Source: Catonia carolina
Lineage: Eukaryota; Arthropoda; Insecta; Hemiptera; Achilidae
Assembly: GCA_035578175.1 (NCBI GenBank)
Contig: JAQMRL010000006.1
Coordinates: 21,363,506-21,427,505 of the forward strand
DNA: 64,000 nt
Direction: 5' to 3'
Part shown: piece after piece, positions 1-10,614 of the stretch
How positions within the stretch are numbered: position 1 is the stretch's first letter
Layout of the letters: every line of letters begins with the position of its first letter
Program-made: the position numbers and the translations under genes
The notes under the pieces: generated by a model
What the model was told of the DNA's origin: nothing
The model's database searches: none
The model's input: only the letters and a program-made list of their open reading frames with translations

Positions 1-170
1 TTTTTATCCCTAATTAACACTACAAATGATGTATACGTACCTTACTGAAGTTAATCTTTACAGACAAAAATTTTTTGTGTGACGATCTGAAATAAGAATG
101 ATTAATTCGTAGATAATTAACTCACCTGAGCAGTCTGTTATTTAGTGAAATCCTTTCAGTTTTAGATGTG

Positions 171-552
171 TTGTTTAGGTCATCAGCCAAAAGGCTGGTT
201 TGAACCTGTAAAGATTTTACTAAGTAAAACAAGGAGTAAGGTGGTTTACCATTTCCTTCCTCACTGAGTGGAAAAGTACGCTTATCAGCATGCCGGGCCC
301 TCTTAAAAGCAAATATTTCCCACACTGCAAATGACACCTTCACTTAATTCACCACAGGGGTTGGCTGTATAATGAAATTCATTACTTTCAGAGCAGATAA
401 CTCTGATTAATGTCTATTACATCTCTACCTCTTCTGTTCTTAAATGATTCAGTCATTTAATTGGATGACCATTTGTTGAGAAACAGAACTATTTATTTTA
501 GCCCTGAACGAACGGATTGAGTGTAAATAATTTGACACTTCATCTATCTGAG
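171..552 (-). repeat. Dispersed retroposon family A, copy A1
   Basis: This is a copy of a roughly 395-bp repeat found at least ten times in the window. In its own orientation it starts near CTGCCCATAACAGACAGGTG and ends in GGCTGATGACCTAAAC followed by a short (AAC)n tail. Here it lies reversed, beginning with GTTTAGGTCATCAGCC. Copies A6 and A7 have target-site duplications, so the family moves by retroposition. This copy is diverged, with no clear duplication. Confidence 0.8.
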
Positions 553-1321
553 CATTTTAGATAACATATTTTGTTTGGGCAGTTTGTTATTGGTATTTTT
601 TAAAAGTACCATTATAAAATATTAAATTTAGAATGATTTTTTTAAATATTCTATATAGAGTGATTCAAAATACAAAAGTAATCTCCGGGAGCGGATTCTA
701 CAGCTAAAATAAGTAAAAATTATAATACAATTGAACTTCCATTACTTTAACTTCTACAATTCGATTTTATACATTTCAAATGAAATTTGGTTTCCCAAGG
801 ATTTACTCGTTAATTTACATTAAAATAAGCGTCTATAACTCGAATATTTTGTTTGAGATTTTTTTAAACTATCCTATCTTTTGTTGTTTTTAACGCATGA
901 AATTGTCCATAACAGGTATTAAATTATTTTCACTCAATCAGCTATTTTCAGATTACCATCTAAAATAAGACTCGTTAATTTAAAAAACTTTGATCGGGAA
1001 GTAAAAGGTTTTTTAACAAAACATGCATTTTATTCTGATCAGGAGTTCTTAAATTATCTTACAAGGAATGCTCTTTAAATGTAATGTGTATAGAATATAG
1101 AATTATTAAACATTGTTAGTGTAAATGAATATTATAGAATTCCAATGTACAATTTAAGTTGTAATTTAATGAACAAGTTATTTTTTTGTTTTAGTGAACA
1201 CTTGATTGTAAACAAAAATTGTTTGGTAAAATAGATTTAAACGAACGTATAACTGTATTTGACGATGTCTATTCCTTTTTTGGTCGCTGATAAATCAAGA
1301 TTTATTTATTTTATTTATTTT
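553..1321. other. AT-rich DNA, no gene seen
   Basis: The stretch has very low GC content, with no cysteine-rich exon, splice-bounded reading frame or repeat that I recognise. It is probably intronic or intergenic sequence upstream of the visible EGF-gene exons. Confidence 0.5.
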
Positions 1322-1664
1322 GTTCCAGGGGTACTAAAAATAGTTCTGTTTCTTATCACATGGTCAGCCAATTATATGACTGAAACTTTTAAGAAAAGAA
1401 GACGTAGAGGTGTAAAAGACACTAAACAGAGTTATTTCCTCTGAGAGTAATGATTATTCAGCCAGACCCTATAATGAATGAAGTGAAGGTTGTCATTTGC
1501 AGGGTGGAATGTAGATACTTTTCAGATGGTCTGACATGATGATAAGCATACTTTTCCACTCAGTGAGTAAGGCAATAGTAAATCATCTCACTCCTCCTTT
1601 TAATTAGTAAAGTTTCTAGAGGTTCAAATCAGCCTTTCGGCTGATAATCTGAACAAACAACAAC
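1322..1664 (+). repeat. Family A retroposon, copy A2 (5' truncated)
   Basis: The copy runs from the internal AGTTCTGTTTCTTATCACATG segment to CTGATAATCTGAACAAACAACAAC, which is the 3' end and short (CAA)n tail of the family. The first 60 bp or so of the consensus are missing. The 61-aa frame at 1259-1444 falls mostly in this repeat and is not a gene. Confidence 0.75.
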
Positions 1665-1689
1665 GCATGAAACAGTTTTGAGAATAACC

Positions 1690-1800
1690 CACCGGGTTGG
1701 TCCAGCGGTAGAATCGTTGCCAAAGTCAGTTGTTTAACAGCTGATTTTCGGGGACGAAGGTTCCGTGGTTCAAATACTAGTGCTGATATGTAATGACTAG
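1690..1800 (+). repeat. tRNA-like SINE fragment, family D copy D1
   Basis: The sequence has an A-box-like GGTTGGTCCAGCGGTAGA and a B-box-like GTGGTTCAAATAC, with the hallmark CAGTTGTTTAACAGCTGATT between them. The same segment recurs in reverse at 59425-59515. It lacks a full cloverleaf, so it is a tRNA-derived retroposon rather than a tRNA gene. Confidence 0.6.
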
Positions 1801-2736
1801 TTGAACCCGGGACTCAGTGTGGGTAATGCGCTGCTGCTATCGTAGTAAAAGCTTTCCTGGTTTGCCCAAAAGTTCTACACTTGAAATTCATGCTAATATG
1901 AGCTTCATCTTACAAAATGAAAAAGTAAATTTCGTTTACAACTTAAACGATAACGGTGCGGTAATACAACGTATTGTAATGCGGTTCTCCCACATTTACC
2001 CCCTCCATAGCCATCCATATTCCATAAGCATACAGGATATGGTGTGTCATCTGTATCCTCATTTCACAACACACCAGTTGGTATTAGACAAGTGTTAACG
2101 ATGTTTTATTTAAGGTTTTACAAAAAATTGTAAGTTAACCCGTTCTTTTCAGGACGGAACTATTGTACTACTGTGCATTAGTCGTTACTAACAGTACTTA
2201 TAAGGGCGTTGCAGTTTATTGTTAACTTAAATCGTTTATTTAATGATAGGGGTTTGAAACCCTAGAAAATTTAAAATTCGAGTGTCCGTTTTAAAGACTA
2301 ATTAACTTTTATCGGTTAAAAAACGAACTACAAATAAATAAATAAATAAATACGCGTAACACTGGAAGGTAAGAAGGACAAGATTATCTTCAAACCGCAC
2401 CTTTCAAACCGCATTTGAAAGTTGTTCAGCGTTACCATATGTAGAGTTAGTATTATTAGTCGTGTGTCTATATTTATTTATTTACTTCATAGCAGGTATA
2501 TTTTAAAATACCACTTATTATATTTATATATCTATATATCTCGAATACACTTGACTTTGACCTACATTTTTCTTTCTTTTTAATAATTAACATAGTAGGA
2601 TGCCTTAAAAAGCAGAGAGAAATACGTGCGCCTTTCCTCTAGTCATTCAACTTTGCTTTCTTTATTACTGTTATTATTATAACAGCTATCATTATAAAAT
2701 AAACAATAAAACAATTCCAAGAAAGAAATTATTCAT

Positions 2737-2738
<2 letters not shown>
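1801..2738. other. AT-rich DNA, no gene seen
   Basis: A 93-aa frame at 1817-2098 has no family features and no splice context that I can support. Nothing else is identified. It is probably intronic or intergenic. Confidence 0.4.
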
Positions 2739-2785
<47 letters not shown>

Positions 2786-2832
2786 TAATAATAATAATAA
2801 TAAAAACAATAATAATAATAATAATAATAATA
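2739..2832. repeat. (AAT)n microsatellite
   Basis: About 94 bp of AAT/ATA trinucleotide repeats, interrupted by a few AAAAAT and AAAAAC units. Confidence 0.95.
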
Positions 2833-2962
2833 GTAAAATAAAGAAGTTCAGAAAGTTATAGTGGGAATTGTTATTATTAATTATGGTAAACAGCTATGAC
2901 GACCTTTAGTTTTTTGGCTTCACTAAGAAATTTATTAAACGGTCTCTTCCTTTCACTACGCC

Positions 2963-3358
2963 CATAACAGGCAGATGGAGTGTTAAATTATTTGCACTCG
3001 ATCTGCTGGTTCCAGGGCAACAAAAAAATAGTTCTGTTTCTTATCACTTGGTCAGCCAATTATATGACTGAACTATTTAAGAGCAGAAGATGTAGAGGTG
3101 TAAAAGACACTAGTCAGAGTTATCTCCTTTAAAAGTAATGGATTTCATTATACAACCAGACCCTGTGGTGAATGAAGGTGTCATTTGCAGGGTACAGAGT
3201 AGATGCTTTTTGGAGGGCCTGGCATGCTGATAAGCATAGCCTACTTTTGTACTCAGTGAGGAAGGCATGGTAAACCACCTCACTCCTCGTTTTACTTAGT
3301 AAAACCTCTAGAGGTTCAAACCAGCCTTTCGGCTGATGACCTAAACAACAGCAACAAC
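2963..3358 (+). repeat. Family A retroposon, copy A3 (near full length)
   Basis: It starts with CCATAACAGGCAGATGGAGTG and ends with GGCTGATGACCTAAACAACA, matching both family A ends. Internal parts match A6 and A7 with scattered substitutions and small deletions. Confidence 0.85.
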
Positions 3359-3629
3359 CTTTCGCTACTAAAATCCGTAATTTGTAGGAAAATATATTTC
3401 TAGTTCATATAAATAATTTTTATATAAGTTTATTTCATTATTTTTCTGAAACCGGGTCCCTTTTACTCTTAAGTAGGAATTTTATGTTTCTAGTACAATT
3501 CAGTATGACTACTGAACGATAACTGAAACAAAATATCAGATTCTTTAATAAAGTATCACTACTTTTAAAGTTTGTGGTAATCTAGATGTATTTTCTACCA
3601 TACATTTAAGTAGGGTTTTGTTAAACTTA

Positions 3630-4263
3630 AGTCCTGGACAAAATTATCGCATCATGTAAGATTTTGGGCTAGTGCAAAATTTTCTTCAATGTTCCAGGTT
3701 CATTTCTGCTACTGTTATTGTTTGTATCACAATTTTTAGTAATATTTAATATATTTTAATAAAAAATTAGAGTTTTAAATTTATTTTATGGTAGGTAATT
3801 TACTGAAAAAATAAGATAAATTAGCTTTAAAAACACTAAGTTTTATTTAACAAAAACGGTAGGGTTACTTACAGTATTGAATGTTTTCCATATTTAATTC
3901 ATACAAAATGGAAAAAATGAAAAGTACATGATTATTATGTGATTTATAATGAATTCAGTATGAAGTACAGCTCCCTCTTGCCTTAATTACAGGTAGCATC
4001 CGTCTTGGCATTCCTTGAATCAAGTTTTAGATTTCTTCCTGGTCGATTTTCTGCCATTCTTCTTTCGCCACAAGATACAGCTGTTAAAGATTCACTGCAT
4101 TATGTTGATGAACTCTTTTTTTAAGTGTAACCATAATGTGCTCAATAGGATTTAAGTCTGGGGTGTTGGCTGGCTAGATCATACGGTTAATACCTACTTT
4201 ATCAAGATACTGTGAAACCATTTAAAATCTTTTAAAGTGATGCGTTAATTTTGTCCACGACCA
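3630..4263 (-). mobile_element. Tc1-like element, internally deleted copy T1
   Basis: The terminal inverted repeats are GTCCTGGACAAAATTATCGC at the left and GCGTTAATTTTGTCCACGAC at the right. Inside, the minus strand still shows the C-terminal Tc1 transposase region in decayed form, including the segment around the SPDLNPIEH-type motif near 4130-4190. The element is about 0.63 kb instead of the usual 1.3-1.7 kb. T2 at 44118-44762 has the same truncated structure. Confidence 0.75.
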
Positions 4264-5149
4264 TATATAGTGCTCAGATTTTTAGCAGCATAGTAATTTA
4301 TTCTTTTTCTTGTATTGTGATAATATAGTAAGTAACTGGGAAGAAGTGGAGGCAAAGGAATGTGTTTCAACTGACCATAAAATTGTGCGTTACTAAAATT
4401 CCCGAAGACATACTAACAATGTTCAGCACACCTAAATTATATTTTATTTCTGTTATTAGACAATAAACAAAGTATCAAAATATTGTAAATTCATATTGAA
4501 TTTACTTTTTATTTTATTTTTTGTATTCATATTAGCCGGGGTTCACCTTCATTGCGAGTTATTTTCCTTAAAAAATCAAACTAGAATTTTCAGTTCCTTA
4601 AACTACTATTGCTACTTCTTTCTGACTGTGTTTTTTGATCTACTGTCAAATTCAGCCTCACCTGACATGTTGTAAGTAAGTTAGTTCTATAACAACATCT
4701 AGAACACAGTTTACATTCAGTACGGGAATTTAACTTAATTATGTTTCCTCCATTTTTTCTACACTACTAAATAATAAATAAATATTTTTTGCCATTGTCA
4801 CTCACTGTCCTGTTAAATGATTATAATAATACTTCACCATGGAGTGCACTTGTTACTGATATTTGTATCTGGTAGTTTTGCCGTGTAGCCTACACGGTAC
4901 CTGTTCCTACTACATGCTGGTACCTGGTACTAAGTATTTGTCTCCTTTCAACTGATATCTGATATGATTATCCAGGAGTGTATGTTAATAAACTGTATTA
5001 TAAACAACTATATTTTTCTATAGCATCAATTAGCCTAGTATCAACTGTTTCTCTTTCAATTTGGATAGCCTATTTATTGTATTCCAAATGTAACCAATTT
5101 TTTTCATAAAAGCAGTCCTTGCCATGTCTATGATGTGATGGCTATGTTT
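4264..5149. other. AT-rich DNA, no gene seen
   Basis: No exon or recognisable repeat was found. It lies between the Tc1-like element T1 and the relic of an EGF exon. Confidence 0.4.
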
Positions 5150-5236
5150 ATGATGCGTAGCTCTTACTGATTTATCAACATGGTTATGATAATAACAGTT
5201 TTGAATGCATGTGTGAGGAAGGCTGTAGAAAATTAT
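5150..5236 (+). pseudogene. Decayed duplicate of EGF exon 2
   Basis: The stretch from TAGCTCTTACTG through CAACATGGTTATGATAATAACAG to GAATGCATGTGTGAGGAAGG matches exon 2 of the EGF gene (7299-7418) almost base for base. Several required cysteine codons are changed: the Cys before Gln-His-Gly is now Tyr (TAT), and the Cys after Gly-Tyr is Asp (GAT). The frame then meets a stop (TAG) where the exon should read Gly-Trp-Asp-Gly. It sits upstream of exon 1, outside the normal exon order, so it is a relic of a local exon duplication. Confidence 0.8.
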
Positions 5237-5755
5237 AGTGTTAATTCCATGCTACCGTTTCATGGAAGAGAATTTTAAAGACAGTAATTTGCAGGTCTGG
5301 TTTGTATTCCAAATTTAATCAATTTTAATTCTTTGTAAATTGTTGACTTGAATGGGTCAGTTTTCCGTATTGTGTCTTCATGTAACGCGGGGCTATTTTG
5401 ATGTTTGTTATGCATTTAATTTTCTTGAGGAAAATCTGTAGTCCGGCTTTTCTGCTTGTTCTTTTAACATGTTGATTTGTTCTATTGCTATTTCCGTGTT
5501 TCTAGAAAGGATTGCTTGGAGTAGTTTTTAGATTTTTAGATTTAGAGTAGATTTTTTTTCACAGTAGGAGTAGTTTTTAGATTAAACTTGCAACAGTAAC
5601 AGTTAACAGTATTTGAGTTGAAGAAAATCATTAAAATTTTTTCTCTTTACTACATAAAATTATTCAGATGATCTCACACTTTAAAATTAAAGTATTAATT
5701 CCATGTTTGTGAACTCATCAAAATTTTACGCAATCTTGTTCCATTTTGGTTCTAG

Positions 5756-8700
5756 GCATGTGAAGTTCCAGTCAGTCAGAATGAACAAAGTCACTACACC
5801 TGCGATGATAATGGGGAAGTACGGTGCTTACCAGGCTGGACAGGCGATTTATGTGATGTGCCAATATGCAGGAAAGGATGTGATCCTTTGCAAGGATACT
5901 GTAAGAGACCAGGGGAATGTCGCTGTAAATTAGGTATGTAATCAAATCGGTTCTTTAGTTCATCTGCAAAAAATTTTATATGGTGGTAAATTTAAAAATT
6001 GTCATCTATTGTTTTACATTGTCCGCTCGTCCATCACACCCAGATGCGAGAAACTACAAGAGATAGTGACAAACGGTTTTCAGATTCGTAATCTACACAA
6101 AAAGTTAGTTTGTCTCAATTGGATTTGAAGTTCCAGTTTGACTGGAAGTGGCCCAAAACCGGAAGTAAAGAAATCTAAGTCGGGTGGAAACAAAAATAGT
6201 GTCATTAGATTCCTCTTAAAGAGTAGCTACAGAAATCACTAATGGTTTTTACCATATGTCAAAGGTAAGCCTTTTTAAAAATTGCCACCAATCATGAGAT
6301 GCGTTGTTTTATGAAATGGCTTTTTAATCCAATTTTTTCAGTAGGGTACTGGAAAAAGTGTTAAGATAAATAATATTGTCTTTCTTGTAGACCTGCTCTT
6401 AATAGGCCTATGTGTTAAATATGTTTTAGTGCCTTAAAAATGTTTAAGTTTACGATAATTTTCAAAAAATCTGCTATTTTTGTCTTCTATTTTAAATTTC
6501 TTTGCCAAATGAAGGTTGGAAACATCTTACCAGAAGAAGGGATAGGCTAGTGGGACGTATCTTAAGACATCCAAGTATTGGTCTATCAATAATGGAGGGA
6601 AATATTGAGGGAGTGCATTGTTGGGGGGGAGGCAAAGGTTAGAATATTTAAAGCAAATTACAAAAGATGTAGGGAGTTACAGGTCCGTAGATATGAAACG
6701 ACTTGCGCAAGACAGAACAGCTTGGAGAACTGCATCAAACCAGTTGAGAGACTGATGGTAAAAAAAACCTTGGATGCTGCTACTTTGAATAGATCTATAG
6801 AGAAGCAGCAGTACCATTCTTTTAAGTTCTTCATCTATGAGGCTCGTCATTTTTCCAAAAATGTGGAAACTTTCTTTTCCACATGTGGAACTTTCTTTTT
6901 TGCGAATTTCTTTTCCTGATATTTTTCCTTGTATAATCAACTGGAGCAGGCCGTGTTGTTTTCCTCGAAGTTTCTGCGGAGTATAGTCATTTGTTATTTC
7001 CTCCTTCATAACTAGAAAAATAATTAAACGTTACTCAGCATTTTCGCTGAGCAAAAAATAACAAAAAATATTTTAAAATGAAAACAATTCCCTTAATATC
7101 TCCTCAGTACCTACAAAATTAGTCAGGCAGTTGTTAAGATATTAAAAATAATATCTTAAGAGATAAATTTTAGGAAAAAATATTATTTGATTCAATATAT
7201 CAATACGATTTTTTATTTGATTACCCAAATCAAACTTGTATTTGATTTTCGCATATCACAAATTTTACTTGAGTGGCTTTAATTTTTGGTATTTACAGGT
7301 TTCTATGGTGAGTTATGCAACAAATGTATAGCCCTTCCTGGTTGTCAACACGGTTACTGTAATAACAGTTTTGAATGCATATGTGAGGAAGGCTGGGACG
7401 GCTTGTTTTGTTCTGATCGTAAGTACTCAACAATATTATGTTCAATAGTTATAGTACATTTGTTTTAGGAAGAAGCTTGTAAGGGGGTGGGCGAGTAGGT
7501 AGAGTAGAGATAGTTTCAAGGGGCAAGTGTTGTCTCCTTCTCACTTAATGATCATTCCCTCTCTTTCTAACTGTATACTACTGTTACAACTACGAGGTGC
7601 TTCCCCCACCACTAAACAGAACAGCTCAGCGGCACAGAGCGTTGGACGGAAAGCTTCTAGCTAGAACAAATGACCTATACTCAAAACTATTTAATGTGCA
7701 CTTATTTAATTTATTACTTTTCTATGTAAATTATAAAGTTTAGTTTCAGTTTTTAAATCAAATTAAATTATATTGCAAATAATAAAATAGGAAATCTGGA
7801 AAATATCTTTTCAAATTTAATATTTAAAAAAAAAACAAAAGTAATTTGATTACTTAGCTACAAATAACTCACCTGATTTAAAATGCGGACACAGAAAGTT
7901 TTATAGGTAGATTAAGTTTTTGTAACTATAACTTTGTAATAATGAGTTATTTTGTCCTTATATTACATCATATAGTCTCAACTGTGTTTCTTTCTGGGTC
8001 CTTGCTTTAAATGTTCTATTTGTACAATCGCAAGACATATAATTTGTGTACACAATACGTTGCTAGCTAATTGGTGTGTAACATAACATAATATCTAGTT
8101 ATACCAGGTTTGCCTGTGCATATCACCTATCAGTGCCTTTTGAAAGCAGTTCACCAAAACAAATAAATTTTGACAGGATCAAACGTAGAACTTTATGGTT
8201 GAATAAACGATAATAGAAAATATAGTTAAGGCATAGCGTATAGAAGAGATATCTCTTCTATGCGCTATGGTTAAGGTAAAAAATTTGCAGTGTAATTTTG
8301 TGAACAATTTACAAACAAATTTAAAATAAATTACTGTTTTTCTTCAGCAATCTGTCGTTTGGACTGCCACTCAACCAGAGGATACTGTGAATGGCCCGGC
8401 GAGTGCAGGTAAATTAGTTCAAAAAATATTTTGTAATATAACTTACATTTATTTTTGTTTTACATCTGACTGTTTTGCAATTTCTGCTAATTTAACATAT
8501 TATTTATGTATGTACAATGAATTACAATGACAAATGTGGTGAAGATAACAATGATACAAATGATAACATGAACAATATAAGGAAGTAGACTATCCATTGA
8601 TGGAGATTCTTGGTTTTAATTTTTCTGATAGAATTCTGGAATCTGTCTATATTAGTTATATTACAGTCATCTGAATTGTTTTTTTATTTTTATTTTTAAT

Positions 8701-10578
8701 TAGGTTGACAACAAATCTATGTTCCAAGTTCTCTTTAGCCTTTTTGGAGGGTTGTCCGGTCAAGTTACTGAGTTAACCGTCTTAATTAGTTTGTTTTTAT
8801 GTCTAGCTAATTTTCTGTGAAAACATTGATAGAACAGTTTTATTGTGTCGATTATGTAAGGAACTTATTTATTTTAACAGAATATTCATGATATAATATG
8901 ACAAATGTTTCCTGTCTTTTTATTGTGAAGATGCCGTCTTGGTTGGGCTGGAGAAACATGTAAAGAATGTCAAGTATTACCAGGATGTCAACATGGTTTT
9001 TGTACCAAACCACTTGAATGTCGTTGTAATGAAGGATGGACTGGAATATTATGTCAAACACGTAAGTAAATAAGCTATTATATAATGTACAAATCACTAT
9101 TTAGTATGTGGTTTATACATCTCTATGTGTTATTTATTATTTAAAATTTCAGTTTAGTTCACTTGTTACATTGTTGATCATTAAAAAAAACGAAAAATTT
9201 CATGAAACTAGAGCTGTGTAAACTATGGAAATTTTCTTTGTGCTAATTTTGCGTTTTATTTTTTAAAGCTGCATTGACAGCTTGGTCATTAGTAATTATG
9301 ATGGGTTATGAAACAGTTTTGGTGGTCTTAAATGATTTAAGAGGGCAGACCATTTTCATTATCCCTATACTTGCAATAATAACTTGAGTAATTTTTTATA
9401 GGGACCTTTAAAGCTACAAACCTGAGATTTGACACACCTATCTACAGAATCTTTTTAAAAATTTGTACCAGAGTTTTTTCATTTATCTTTATTTAATCAA
9501 AAAATGATATTTGTTCTCAAAAAATGTTCAAATGTAGCCTACATTTTTTTATGAAAAAGACACCCAAAAAATTAAAACTCCAAAATTTTCGAAATATTTC
9601 TGAAGTAAATACACACCTTAGTACTAAAATGAAGTCTGCAAAAATTCACACTCTTAGGTGGGATGGTTCCTGAAATAAGTGTACCTAAAGTCAAAAAATT
9701 GAATATGCGGAAAATGCGGATATAGTAAAAGCATAATACCGCATCAGAAACACCTATTGCCAATTGGAATTAAATTCCAAACAGTATTACACTAATATTT
9801 TATCTTTTGTTACAGCTGATTCCTATGCTTTCTAGAAATTATTGTGTTTACGTGAACACGATCTCCATAATGTTAGAGCAGTAACGTGATTGTATTAATT
9901 CCAGTTCACGTGAATGAAAAATGTGAAAAAATATCGAAATAAACAGTATGTACCCCACCAATGTAAAAACATAATTTCCTCAACAAATAAAGCAACCAAT
10001 GTCGTGTTATATATCAATTTAAAAAGGGGAAAATAATCTATCAATATATGGTAAAATTGAAAATCAATATTTTTTTAAAAATTAGTCTGCTCCCCTTAAA
10101 GTTGTTGATAGGTACAATTTAATTTACAATTGGCTTGAAATGAAAAAGTTACATTGCGAGAAACTGTTCGGCCATAAGTAATTTCTTAATAGTTCTATCG
10201 TATAAGTTGCATATAATTATCGAAATTTCCCTGCATTCTGTTGGGTAGAAAAAAGAAATGATAGTGTAAATGATAAAATATAAAAAATTTCAGAAAAATG
10301 GAATTTTCAGAAAAACTTGAAACAATTTTTAACGGTTCATTGTACCTGAAAATTTCACTGGACTAAAAATATACACCTCCATTTTTTCTATTATATAAGT
10401 TCATTTTTACAATAAATTTTATGAATTATAAGAAAGAAAATGATTTTTGAAATGGTAGTATACACTCAGTTTTGCGCCTCTCCACCACAAATCTCTTCCT
10501 TCCACAGACAAAATAGTCTAATAATTTACGAGCTAGGTTGAGATTGGTGAAAATTATGGATTTCAGAGGGTTATTCAT

Positions 10579-10614
<36 letters not shown>

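Noticed and set aside
1259..1444. 61-aa frame with hydrophobic start
   Set aside because: Its second half lies in family A repeat copy A2, and the frame is not kept in other copies. No gene context.
5703..5755. Upstream extension of EGF exon 1 to an ATG at 5703
   Set aside because: That ATG is in a different frame. The real frame has a TAG at 5753-5755, which is also the splice acceptor, so the exon starts at 5756.
10426..10608. Reverse frame starting with Val-Cys repeats
   Set aside because: It is a translation of the (CA)n microsatellite.
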